From the NCBI GenBank assembly GCA_001890945.1, contig MLAX01000001.1, positions 1,393,914 to 1,457,913 on the forward strand: DNA of 64,000 bases, written 5' to 3'. The notes beneath the pieces were generated by a model that worked only from the letters and a program-made list of their open reading frames with translations, ran no database searches and was not told the origin of the DNA. The stretch comes from Alphaproteobacteria bacterium AO1-B (GTDB lineage Bacteria > Pseudomonadota > Alphaproteobacteria > Rhizobiales > Stappiaceae). Positions 47,792 through 55,692 of the stretch are shown in pieces. Numbering within the stretch: the stretch's first letter is position 1; every line of letters starts with the position of its first letter. A program made the translations under genes and the position numbers.

Positions 47792-48751
47792 ATGAGCAAG
47801 CAATTCGCCTCTGTCGGCGACATGGAAGAAAAGAAGATCACGTTTGAAGAGATTGGCAAGGATCTTTGGGCCTTTACCGCCGAGGGTGACCCGAACACCG
47901 GCGTGATCATTGGCGATGACAGTGTCATGATCATCGAGGCGCAGGCAACACCGGCACTCGCCAACAAGGTCATAGAAAAGGTCCGCTCTGTGACCGACAA
48001 GCCAATCAGCCATCTGGTTCTGACCCACTATCATGCTGTTCGGGTTCTGGGAGCGGCTGCCTATCAGGCGCCAAACATCATCATGAGCCAGAAGGCGCGG
48101 TCCATGGTTGTGGAGCGTGGTGCGGAAGACCGGGAATCGGAATTCATGCGCTTCCCGCGCCTCTTCATGGGCTATGAAAATGTCGCCGACATTCCGCCGC
48201 TCACCTGGCCGACGATCACCTTCAACGACCGCATGACCGTGTATCTGGGCAAACGCCGGGTGGATCTCAGCTTCCTGGGCCGGGCGCATACGGCTGGCGA
48301 CATCGTCATTCATGTGCCGGATGAAAACGTCATGTTCACCGGCGATATCGTAGAATATCATTCGGCGTGTTATTGCGGAGACGGTCATTTCAACGACTGG
48401 CCGAAAACACTGGAAGCGATCCGCGCCTATGACGTTGAAGCGATTGCGCCGGGCCGCGGCGATGCATTGGTCGGCAAGGAAATGGTCGGCAAAGCGCTGA
48501 CGAACACCGCCGACTTCGTGACTTCCACCTACAAGCCGGTCGCCCGGGTTGCCCAGGGTGGTGGAACCTTGAAAGAGGCCTGGGACGCCTGCCGCGCCGA
48601 ATGCGATCCGAAGTTCAAGGACTATGCGATCTACGAGCACTGCCTGCCGTTCAACGTCGCGCGCGCCTACGACGAGGCGCTGGGCATCGACACGCCGCGC
48701 ATCTGGACCGCAGAACGCGACGCAAAGATGTGGGCGGACCTGCAGGGCTGA
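47792..48751 (+). CDS. Metallo-beta-lactamase fold protein with degenerate metal site
   Basis: A 319-residue MBL-fold protein. The canonical HxHxDH reads H79-Y-H81-A-V83-R84, so the aspartate and last histidine are replaced, and the usual terminal PGHG reads PGRGD. GRAHTAGD and MFTGD are kept. The fold is clear but dinuclear zinc binding is doubtful, so an altered metal site or non-hydrolytic role is inferred. The stop is 3 bases before the DinB-type start; the gene is coupled to the ring-hydroxylase genes that follow. Confidence 0.85.
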   Translation: MSKQFASVGDMEEKKITFEEIGKDLWAFTAEGDPNTGVIIGDDSVMIIEAQATPALANKVIEKVRSVTDKPISHLVLTHYHAVRVLGAAAYQAPNIIMSQKARSMVVERGAEDRESEFMRFPRLFMGYENVADIPPLTWPTITFNDRMTVYLGKRRVDLSFLGRAHTAGDIVIHVPDENVMFTGDIVEYHSACYCGDGHFNDWPKTLEAIRAYDVEAIAPGRGDALVGKEMVGKALTNTADFVTSTYKPVARVAQGGGTLKEAWDACRAECDPKFKDYAIYEHCLPFNVARAYDEALGIDTPRIWTAERDAKMWADLQG

Positions 48752-48754
48752 GTG

Positions 48755-49306
48755 ATGAGTGCAGCCCTCGATCATCTGCGTTTGATGGCGAGCAACAATG
48801 CCTATGCCAATGAGCGGCTCTACGAGGCATGTTGCAAGCTCAGCCAGGCTGAGTTTGAGGCGGAGAGAACCAATTTCTTTCCGTCCGTTCTCGAAACGCT
48901 GAACCACAACTGGGAAGTCGACCGGTATTATCTGGACGCGCTGACCGAGGGCGGTGACGGGCTGGCGGTGTTTGAGGTGCCGTTTCTTCGGGACGCGAAT
49001 GACTTAGCTGACGCTCAGGCCAATGTGGACCGGCAATTGATCGCGTTTTGTGATGGATTGCGCGCATCGGATCTTGAGCGCGAAATTGCCCAGGATCGGG
49101 GGGATAAGGGCAGGTTCAAGGAAACGATCGCAGCCACCTTGTTGCATCTGTTTCAACACCAGACCCATCACCGTGGGCAGACTCATGCAATGTTGGCTGG
49201 AACAAGCGTTGCCCCGCCGCAGCTGGATGAATTCTTTCTAAAGTTCGAGCGCCACTCGGCAGCTCAAAGACATATCGACAAATTCGGCAGGGAGGAGAAC
49301 CTGTGA
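48755..49306 (+). CDS. DinB-fold protein, candidate thiol-dependent enzyme
   Basis: A 183-residue four-helix bundle of the DinB/YfiT superfamily. The likely metal triad is H51 (LNHNWEVDRYY), H135 and H139 (LFQHQTHHRGQ). Superfamily members include thiol-dependent S-transferases and the mycothiol-dependent maleylpyruvate isomerase. Within a homogentisate operon that lacks a maiA gene, isomerase activity is a reasonable hypothesis, not an established role. Coupled to both neighbours: starts 3 bases after the previous stop, and its end overlaps the monooxygenase start by 4 bases. Confidence 0.85.
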   Translation: MSAALDHLRLMASNNAYANERLYEACCKLSQAEFEAERTNFFPSVLETLNHNWEVDRYYLDALTEGGDGLAVFEVPFLRDANDLADAQANVDRQLIAFCDGLRASDLEREIAQDRGDKGRFKETIAATLLHLFQHQTHHRGQTHAMLAGTSVAPPQLDEFFLKFERHSAAQRHIDKFGREENL

Positions 49307-50919
49307 CCAAATTGTTCGAAGTGCCGCTTTATCCCTATAAGTGGTCCCCCGATCAGGAAACGTCTGCGCCAGTGCGCCATCCGGTGGTGATTATTGGCGC
49401 CGGGCCGGTCGGCCTTGCGATGGCCATTGACCTGGCCCAGCAGGACATTCCGGTTGTCATCCTCGACGACAATGACAAGGTCAGCGTCGGCTCTCGCGCG
49501 ATTTGTTTTTCCAAGCGCTCGCTGGAGATCCTGGACCGCTACGGTTGCGGCGATCAGATGGTCGACAAGGGTGTGGTCTGGAGCCATGGCCGGGTCTTTT
49601 TTGGTGACCGTCAGGTCTACAATTTCGACCTGTTGCCGGAGGAAGGCCACAAACGCCCGGCCTTCATCAATCTTCAGCAATACTACTGCGAGCTTTACTT
49701 GGTGGAGCGTCTGCGCGCCCTTCAGCAGGAAGGCAAGCCGGTCGACATTCGCGGCGGCAACAAGGTCGCCTCCATCGATCAGATGGACGATCACGCCTCG
49801 CTGATCATCGACACACAGGATGGTGCCTACCGGATCGAGGCGGACTGGTTGATCGCCTGTGATGGCGCGGGTTCCCCGTCGCGCCGGATGCTGGATCTGG
49901 ACTTCGTCGGCCGGGTGTTTGAGGACAACTTCCTGATTGCCGACGTGATCATGAAGGCGGACTTCCCGACCGAGCGCTGGTTCTGGTTCGATCCGCCGTT
50001 CAACAAGGACCAGTCCGCGCTCTTGCACAAACAGCCGGACGGCGTTTGGCGGATCGACCTGCAGCTCGGCTGGGACATCGACAAGGAAGAAGAAAAGAAG
50101 CCGGAAAACGTCATCCCGCGTCTCAAACAGATGCTCGGCGAAGACGTGGAGTTCGATCTGGAGTGGGTGTCGATCTATACCTTCCAGTGCCGCCGCATGG
50201 AAAAATTCCGCCATGGCCGGGTGATCTTTGCCGGGGATGCTGCGCACCAAGTGTCGCCGTTCGGTGCACGCGGCGCAAATTCCGGCTTTCAGGACACTGA
50301 CAATCTCGGCTGGAAACTGAAACTTGTTCTGGAAGGCCAGGCGCCGGAAAGCCTTTTGGACAGCTATGGGCTGGAGCGCGAATGGGCCGCGGATGAAAAC
50401 ATCCTGCAGAGTTCCCGTTCAACCGACTTCATCACGCCGAAATCGGAAATGAGCCGGATCTTCCGCGATGCGGTCCTGGATCTGTCCGAAAGTTACGAAT
50501 TCGCCCGCCCTCTGGTGAATTCCGGGCGCCTGTCAGTGCCGTGCGTCTATGAAACGTCACCATTGAACAGCGCCGATGTCGACGGCTTGCCGGCCCGTAC
50601 GCGACCGGGCAGTCCGGCGGCGGATGCACCGGTTGGCGAGGAGTGGCTGTCGGACCGGCTGGGCGATGGGTTCAAGTTGCTCGCGTTGGGCCTTGAGATC
50701 CCGGAACACTCCGACATTGCCGGACTTTCCGTTGAAGGCATTTTTGTTGCGGACGGCGATATCGGCGCAGAGCTTCGGTCCCGGTATCTCGGCGATGCCG
50801 GCACCGCGATTTATCTGATGCGGCCGGACCAGCATGTGGCTGCGCGTTGGACAACACTTGACTGGGCACAGATTGAAACAGCCTTGAACCGGGCGATCGG
50901 AAAAGGGGAGGCGGCCTGA
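49303..50919 (+). CDS. FAD-dependent aromatic hydroxylase (MhpA/MhaA-like)
   Basis: A 538-residue class A flavin monooxygenase: GAGPVGLAMAIDLAQ dinucleotide motif near residue 33, the DG motif ACDGAGSPSRRML, and the second FAD motif GDAAHQVSPFGARGANSGFQD. C-terminal thioredoxin-like region as in 3-(3-hydroxyphenyl)propionate hydroxylase. GTG start overlapping the DinB stop. Its place in a homogentisate operon suggests it makes homogentisate from a hydroxyphenylacetate or a related phenol. Stop and start of the next gene share one base (TGATG). Confidence 0.9.
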   Translation: MTKLFEVPLYPYKWSPDQETSAPVRHPVVIIGAGPVGLAMAIDLAQQDIPVVILDDNDKVSVGSRAICFSKRSLEILDRYGCGDQMVDKGVVWSHGRVFFGDRQVYNFDLLPEEGHKRPAFINLQQYYCELYLVERLRALQQEGKPVDIRGGNKVASIDQMDDHASLIIDTQDGAYRIEADWLIACDGAGSPSRRMLDLDFVGRVFEDNFLIADVIMKADFPTERWFWFDPPFNKDQSALLHKQPDGVWRIDLQLGWDIDKEEEKKPENVIPRLKQMLGEDVEFDLEWVSIYTFQCRRMEKFRHGRVIFAGDAAHQVSPFGARGANSGFQDTDNLGWKLKLVLEGQAPESLLDSYGLEREWAADENILQSSRSTDFITPKSEMSRIFRDAVLDLSESYEFARPLVNSGRLSVPCVYETSPLNSADVDGLPARTRPGSPAADAPVGEEWLSDRLGDGFKLLALGLEIPEHSDIAGLSVEGIFVADGDIGAELRSRYLGDAGTAIYLMRPDQHVAARWTTLDWAQIETALNRAIGKGEAA

Positions 50920-51122
50920 TGACAGCGCATATCACCAAGGCGCAATTGCGCCACCCGGACGACTTTTACGCGGACCTTTTGGAGGCCCATGAAGGGCTCT
51001 CAAAAGCCGAAAGCGATGCCTTCAATGCCCGGCTCATCCTGTTGATGGCCAACCGCATCGGCGATCCGGGCGAGCTGAAAACCCTGCTTGAGGCCGCAGC
51101 CAGAACGAAACATCCAGAATAA
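50919..51122 (+). CDS. DUF2783 small protein, putative hydroxylase coupling subunit
   Basis: A 67-residue acidic/helical protein of the DUF2783 family (LRHPDDFYADLLEAHEGLS...ANRIGDPGELKTLLEAA). It is translationally coupled to the flavin hydroxylase (TGATG). Flavin hydroxylases that need a small coupling protein are known (3-hydroxyphenylacetate 6-hydroxylase MhaA/MhaB in Pseudomonas putida, as I recall); a similar part here is inference. Confidence 0.8.
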   Translation: MTAHITKAQLRHPDDFYADLLEAHEGLSKAESDAFNARLILLMANRIGDPGELKTLLEAAARTKHPE

Positions 51123-51152
51123 CTGGATGGGCAACCGTCTGACACTTTTGCT

Positions 51153-51207
51153 GCCCCAGCCTTGAGCCGGGGGCTTTGCCACCGTGGTCCCGGATCAGGT
51201 CCGGGAC
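51153..51207. repeat. CCCGG-type extragenic palindromes between convergent genes
   Basis: An imperfect GCCCCAGC...GCCGGGGGC at 51153-51174 and a perfect GTCCCGGA/TCCGGGAC stem with 5-base loop at 51187-51207. The second differs from the hmgA-downstream copy by one base in the loop. No T tract follows directly. Confidence 0.65.
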
Positions 51208-51250
51208 GGTGTAGTGTATGGCTCCGCGATGCTCTTTTCTGAATGAAAAC

Positions 51251-52690
51251 CTAACGTGCCGCCTTCGCCCGGTACGGAACGATTCCGCGTTCGCGGCTGT
51301 CGATGAACGGGGTCGTGTTGATGGCCGGGAAAGCGCGTTGATCGCAGTTGTCGCGCGGGCAAATCCGGCAGTTGACTCCAAGAGGCTCCGGTTCGGCGCG
51401 ATCGTCCAGCGCCAAACCGTCCGCATAGACAATTGCGTCGGCATATTGGGCTTCGCAACCAAAGCCGAGCGCATAACGCCGGGCCTGGGTCTTGTAGTCC
51501 GTGGTGTGTTTCGTGACGCTGGTCGCGACACACAGGTATTTCACACCATCCGGCATCTGGGCGATCTGGGAGATGAATTTGTCGGTCGTTTGCTCAAACG
51601 CCTGATGCACATTCCAGCGCGGGCAGGAGCCGCCAAAGCGCGCAAATTGGAACCGGGTGGCGCTGTGGCGTTTGACGACATTGCCGGCCCGGTCGATCTT
51701 GACGAAGTAAAACGGAATGCCTTTGGAGCCCGCCCGTTGCAGGGTTGAAAGCCGGTGACAGATCTGCTCGATGCTGGCGTCCATCTGATGCGACAAGCGC
51801 TGGATGTCGTGACGGCTTGCAGCGGCGGCCTCCAGAAAGGCCTCGTAGGGTAAGAGCAGCGATCCGGCGAAAAAATTTCGAAGGGCCAGCCGAGCGATGC
51901 TTTCCGCTGATTGGGTTCGGAAACGGGCATCCGACACTTCTGACGTCAAGATGTCCTTGGCATAGAGTTCCGCGATGACGGAGCCAAGCAGGAAGGATTT
52001 TGAGCTGTCCGGTACGGACCGGTGGATGGAAATCCGGCGCTCGAACTCATTGTGCCGGATAAGCGCTGCGTCCTCGGCACCATGCTGTTCCACGGTGATG
52101 CTGTAGGTGTCAAAGAGCCAGTTGGTGAGAGCTGTGAGCTTCGGTGTGTCCGCTAACAGATTGATCTTGATCGCGAGCTGTTCTGCGGCCCGGTCGATCG
52201 CATCGACATAATTGTCCTGATAGTGGAAATAGTCGCGGACTTCCTCGTAGGCTGATTTGCTGATGCTGCCGGTTCCATCGTCCGATGCATTCATCTGGAG
52301 AAGATCATCCTCGCCAGCGTCTTTTTCATGATAGGCGCGCATGGTGCCGTACATGTCCATGATCGCGCGGGCGGCTTCCGGGGCCCGGGTGGCCAATTCA
52401 TGCAGGTCCTGTTTGCTGATGCGCGTGCCGTGAAACCGGGTGTCTGCAAAAATTTCTTCCAGGTCCTGCGTCATCCGGTCGAGGTCGTTTTCCTCGAACG
52501 CTGAAAGGTCGGTGCCAAACACCCGGTAGATGGCCAGAAGCACAGAGGCCGTGACTGGCCGGTTGTTGTTTTCGATCTGGTTGATGTAGGGCGTTGAAAG
52601 ACCGAGCTTTTTTGCGAACTCTACTTGCGACAGGCCGGTGTCCGCACGGACCTGGCGCAGGGTGTGGCCGGAGTAGAGGTTCTTCTGCAA
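51251..52690 (-). CDS. ScfR-type XRE regulator (short-chain fatty acyl regulator family)
   Basis: About 479 residues: XRE HTH at the N-terminus (LRQVRADTGLSQVEFAKKLGLSTPYINQIE), an IrrE/DUF955-like central section, and a DUF2083-type C-terminus ending in a cysteine cluster (CEAQY... NCRICPRDNCDQR). Members such as RamB and PccR control acyl-CoA and glyoxylate or propionyl-CoA genes. It sits end to end with the homogentisate operon, whose products are acetoacetate and fumarate. The TTG at 52690 is preferred (GAGG 9 bases upstream); GTG 52693 and TTG 52705 are alternatives. Confidence 0.85.
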   Translation of the reverse strand: MQKNLYSGHTLRQVRADTGLSQVEFAKKLGLSTPYINQIENNNRPVTASVLLAIYRVFGTDLSAFEENDLDRMTQDLEEIFADTRFHGTRISKQDLHELATRAPEAARAIMDMYGTMRAYHEKDAGEDDLLQMNASDDGTGSISKSAYEEVRDYFHYQDNYVDAIDRAAEQLAIKINLLADTPKLTALTNWLFDTYSITVEQHGAEDAALIRHNEFERRISIHRSVPDSSKSFLLGSVIAELYAKDILTSEVSDARFRTQSAESIARLALRNFFAGSLLLPYEAFLEAAAASRHDIQRLSHQMDASIEQICHRLSTLQRAGSKGIPFYFVKIDRAGNVVKRHSATRFQFARFGGSCPRWNVHQAFEQTTDKFISQIAQMPDGVKYLCVATSVTKHTTDYKTQARRYALGFGCEAQYADAIVYADGLALDDRAEPEPLGVNCRICPRDNCDQRAFPAINTTPFIDSRERGIVPYRAKAAR

Positions 52691-52813
52691 AACACGCTTC
52701 CTCAAATTGCAAATAATTAGCTGTTAGCAATACCCAAGTTAACATTTTACAATTCGCTTGTCCTGCACAAAACTGCGCCCAACCTCTTAGCCAGAGAAGA
52801 AGTGGATCCAGAC

Positions 52814-53137
52814 ATGACAGCCCATTTTGCGCTCCATTCGACCCGGGACCTGTTGCGCCGCGCACGGCCGCTCCCGAGCACTCTCGAGCCGACAGAAAAC
52901 ATCCTGGACGGTGTCACGCCGCGCCAGCTGGAAATCATGATGAAGCTCTGTGAGGGCAAGGTGAATAAGCAGATCGCTTATGAGCTGGGTGTCACCACCG
53001 CGACGGTCAAGGCGCATATCCGTTTTGCCATCAAGCGTCTGGGTGCCAAGAACAGGGTCCATGCCGTTGCCATGGTCGCCGCCAACGCGGCGCTGCACCG
53101 CCCGCAGCAAGCCGCCGAAATGGGCCTCTGCGCTTAA
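52814..53137 (+). CDS. Stand-alone LuxR-type HTH protein
   Basis: A 107-residue protein that is little more than a GerE/LuxR HTH (VTPRQLEIMMKLCEGKVNKQIAYELGVTTATVKAHIRFAIKRLGAKNR). No receiver or autoinducer domain precedes it, so it is either a small one-domain regulator or the remnant of a response regulator. Divergent from the ScfR gene across 123 bases that include TTGCAAA and TTAGCAA. GTG at 52802 is an alternative start. Confidence 0.75.
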   Translation: MTAHFALHSTRDLLRRARPLPSTLEPTENILDGVTPRQLEIMMKLCEGKVNKQIAYELGVTTATVKAHIRFAIKRLGAKNRVHAVAMVAANAALHRPQQAAEMGLCA

Positions 53138-53149
53138 GAAGAGGCGCTA

Positions 53150-53562
53150 TCCCGGACGATGCATAGCGAAGATCCGGGACCTACGCATTCCCCGAAGTGC
53201 GGCTATAGACCGGTTCACTCTGGATTGCCGTCCCGGACGCAACACTGCTGTGACCCGGGATCCTTTCGTTCTCAGAGCTTTTGAACAAAACACGCAATGG
53301 CTGTGGCCAGTTGTTATGAGAGTGGATCCCGGCTCGAGGCCGGGACGACGCTTGGCGTGCCGGGCTTGCCCGGAAAGTGGCGTTTAAACAATAGGTCCCC
53401 AGGCTTTTGACAAAGCCCAGATATCCCTCTGGTGTCATGTTTGGACTTGTTCCGAACATCCATCACGATTTGAGACATATGGATCCTCGGCACAAGGCCG
53501 AGGATGACTATCGAGAGGAGTGAGGTTTGTTATCAAGCTGGATCCCCGCATAAAGCGGAGAT
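53150..53562. repeat. Cluster of six extragenic palindromes (REP/BIME-like)
   Basis: The 449-base gap holds: a 30-base TCCCGGACG...GATCCGGGA element (53150-53179), another 30-base TCCCGGACG...CCCGGGA element (53231-53260), TCCCGG/CCGGGA (53327-53345), ATCCTCGG/CCGAGGAT (53483-53505) and ATCCCCGC/GCGGAGAT (53542-53562). Most are flanked by GGATC and GATGAC or GACGAC-like ends. No spacer regularity or cas genes, so this is not a CRISPR. No gene is seen here. Confidence 0.75.
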
Positions 53563-53586
53563 GACCGCCGAGGTGAATGCGCGCGT

Positions 53587-54783
53587 CTAGAACGAGAACT
53601 TGAGCTTTGTTTGAAGCGTGTAGTTCCAGGAATCTCCATACTTGTATTGCGTGGTCGCGCCTGATGTGGACGCCAGATTGGTGAGGTCGCCGGTGCCGGA
53701 GGCCTTGTAGGTCGCAGCTGTACCGATGGTGAGTTCAGCATGTTTGTCGAGCTGAATGGCCGTTCCGACCCCAAAGGAATAGGTGTCGGAATAGGATTGG
53801 CCGATGCCCCGGTCCCACTGGACCGTTGATCCCACTTTCAGCCAGTCATTGACCTTGTGCGCGAGGCCGGCCCGCACCGTCCAGCCGTCGTCATACCCAA
53901 GGAAACGATTGACCACGGTTGTGCCCGCAGGGTTCTGAACCGTCAGATCCTGCAGTTTGGACCAGTCCACCCATTTGACGCCGAAGGTTGCCAGCCAGTC
54001 CAGCGCTATCCCAGTTTGCAGATTAAACTCCAGGGATTGCGGCATGGTCACGGAGGCAAAGCTGTCGAAGCTGGTTACTCCGGTGACCTCTGTTCCGCCG
54101 GCAAGGTCCACATCAATGGCGGAATCGTAGATCAGGCTCGCCCGGACAGCATATTGCGGGATCTCGTAAGAGGCGCCCACCCGCCAGCCGACGCCGGGAT
54201 CGTCCGAGCGGACATCCAGCCGGGTCGGAAAATCGATATAGGTGGAGGGGGGGATAAAGGCACCATAGGACAGATTGTCGGTCCGGTATCTCAGATAAAG
54301 CAGGTTTGCCCCGGCAATCGCCCGAACATAATGGCCGTCGCGGACCTGAAATTTGTAGGCACAGGTTCCATTAAACGCCTTGCCGGAGGCCGAGGTCCTG
54401 GTCAGTGAGAACCGGCCCTGCCATTCCTGATTAAGGTCTTCCTCAATCTGGTACGGGTCATTGGTCCGCGCCATGCAGTCCAGTTGATCGGTCAGCCGGA
54501 ATTTTGCGGCAAACTGGTAGTTCCAGATGTTCGGGGTCGCGCGGCTTTTAACCGGTCCACCGACCACCGGGCGGCCTGCCACTTCTGCGTTGGTCACTTC
54601 ATAGTCGACGTTGCGGTCGACCGCCTTGGTGGTGGCTTCGAATGCAAACCGGCTGTTGTCAAACAACAGCTCGTTTGAGCCAACACCAAGCGTGTCCCAG
54701 CCGCCGGCATATGCTGGCGACAGACAACAGAGAACCGTTCCGCCAATCATGAGATTGGCGGTCCATACTTTGAGAGTGCCCAT
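53587..54783 (-). CDS. FadL/OMPP1-like outer membrane transport protein
   Basis: A 398-residue protein with signal peptide (LMIGGTVLCCLSPAYA) followed by GGWDTLGVGSNELLF and alternating beta-strand sequence, ending in the outer-membrane-typical aromatic residue (TKLKFSF). The FadL/OMPP1 family admits fatty acids, hydrocarbons and other hydrophobic compounds. GGAGGGGAAAT precedes the start at 54783. Last gene on the strand after the monooxygenase/symporter operon, 108 bases downstream of it, fitting a joint role in hydrophobic substrate uptake. Confidence 0.82.
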   Translation of the reverse strand: MGTLKVWTANLMIGGTVLCCLSPAYAGGWDTLGVGSNELLFDNSRFAFEATTKAVDRNVDYEVTNAEVAGRPVVGGPVKSRATPNIWNYQFAAKFRLTDQLDCMARTNDPYQIEEDLNQEWQGRFSLTRTSASGKAFNGTCAYKFQVRDGHYVRAIAGANLLYLRYRTDNLSYGAFIPPSTYIDFPTRLDVRSDDPGVGWRVGASYEIPQYAVRASLIYDSAIDVDLAGGTEVTGVTSFDSFASVTMPQSLEFNLQTGIALDWLATFGVKWVDWSKLQDLTVQNPAGTTVVNRFLGYDDGWTVRAGLAHKVNDWLKVGSTVQWDRGIGQSYSDTYSFGVGTAIQLDKHAELTIGTAATYKASGTGDLTNLASTSGATTQYKYGDSWNYTLQTKLKFSF

Positions 54784-54891
54784 TATTTCCCCTCCACGAG
54801 TGATGCACACGCCCGGTTTGGCTGTTGTTTGCGGGCGCTGCCTTATGCGCCGCGCATCTGCGGCGGTGGTTTTGCTGCGGTCACAAACCGT

Positions 54892-55692
54892 TCAGTGTGG
54901 CGCGCCTCCCTCAGCTTTTGCCGCAGGCGGCAGGATCGTGCGTTCCATCAGGTGGCGGTAAAGCTGCGGCGACAGACGGTTGATCAGGTGTGACAGGCGC
55001 GCCACACGGCCGATCGGAATGAAGGTTTTCCGCCGCACAAGTCCGCGGTAAAGAATGCGCGCTGCGTCCTCCGGCGCGAGCGCATCGACCTGATCCGACG
55101 CTGAACCCGGGCGCGCGAGGCCACCTTGGGGTTCGCTGCAAGCACCGGTGTTGGTGGCAATGAAACTTGGCGCGGCGATCAGGCACGCAACCCCATGCAC
55201 TGCTTCCTCAGAGCGCAGCGATTTGAAGAAGCCCTCCAGCGCATGCTTGCTGCCGGCATAGGCTGTGCGCAGCGCCAGCGGGCAAAACCCGGCGACAGAT
55301 GAAATCGCCAAATGCGTTCCGGTAGAGCGGCGCAAATCCGGGCCGAACTCCTTGGCCATGGCAACGGCCCCGAAATAGTTCACCTCGAAAACCCTGCGGT
55401 GATCCTCAAGCGCCTGTGTGGTGAAGGGGCCGATATGGGTAACCCCGGCGTTGTAAACGACCAGATCGATGGACGGGCGTTCGGACCGGATCTGCCGGGC
55501 GGCGTCAGCCAGTTGACCGGCATCGGTGATGTCACAGGACAGTGCAAGCGTGTCTGGAACCGCTGACAACGCGTCCAGGTCCGGTCCGGGCAGGTTGAGC
55601 ATGACCGTGAACCAGCCATGCTGGCGCAGAACGGTGCCAAAGGCTTGGCCCAGTCCCCCGGCGCCTCCCGATATGACCGCTGTCGGCCTCAT
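54892..55692 (-). CDS. Short-chain dehydrogenase/reductase
   Basis: A 266-residue classical SDR: cofactor motif SGGAGGLGQA near the N-terminus, NAG (VYNAGVTHIG), catalytic Ser in AISSVAGF and Y-x3-K in YAGSKHALEG. A membrane-prone C-terminal extension (LSHLINRLSPQLYRHLM) resembles SDRs acting on lipophilic alcohols. Start overlaps the epimerase stop by 4 bases. Confidence 0.9.
   Translation of the reverse strand: MRPTAVISGGAGGLGQAFGTVLRQHGWFTVMLNLPGPDLDALSAVPDTLALSCDITDAGQLADAARQIRSERPSIDLVVYNAGVTHIGPFTTQALEDHRRVFEVNYFGAVAMAKEFGPDLRRSTGTHLAISSVAGFCPLALRTAYAGSKHALEGFFKSLRSEEAVHGVACLIAAPSFIATNTGACSEPQGGLARPGSASDQVDALAPEDAARILYRGLVRRKTFIPIGRVARLSHLINRLSPQLYRHLMERTILPPAAKAEGGAPH

Noticed and set aside
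47279..48907. 542-codon minus-strand open frame
   Set aside because: Antisense to the FAH, MBL and DinB genes; composition is that of a shadow frame.
53150..53562. Possible CRISPR array
   Set aside because: The palindromes differ in sequence and spacing, and no cas genes are present.
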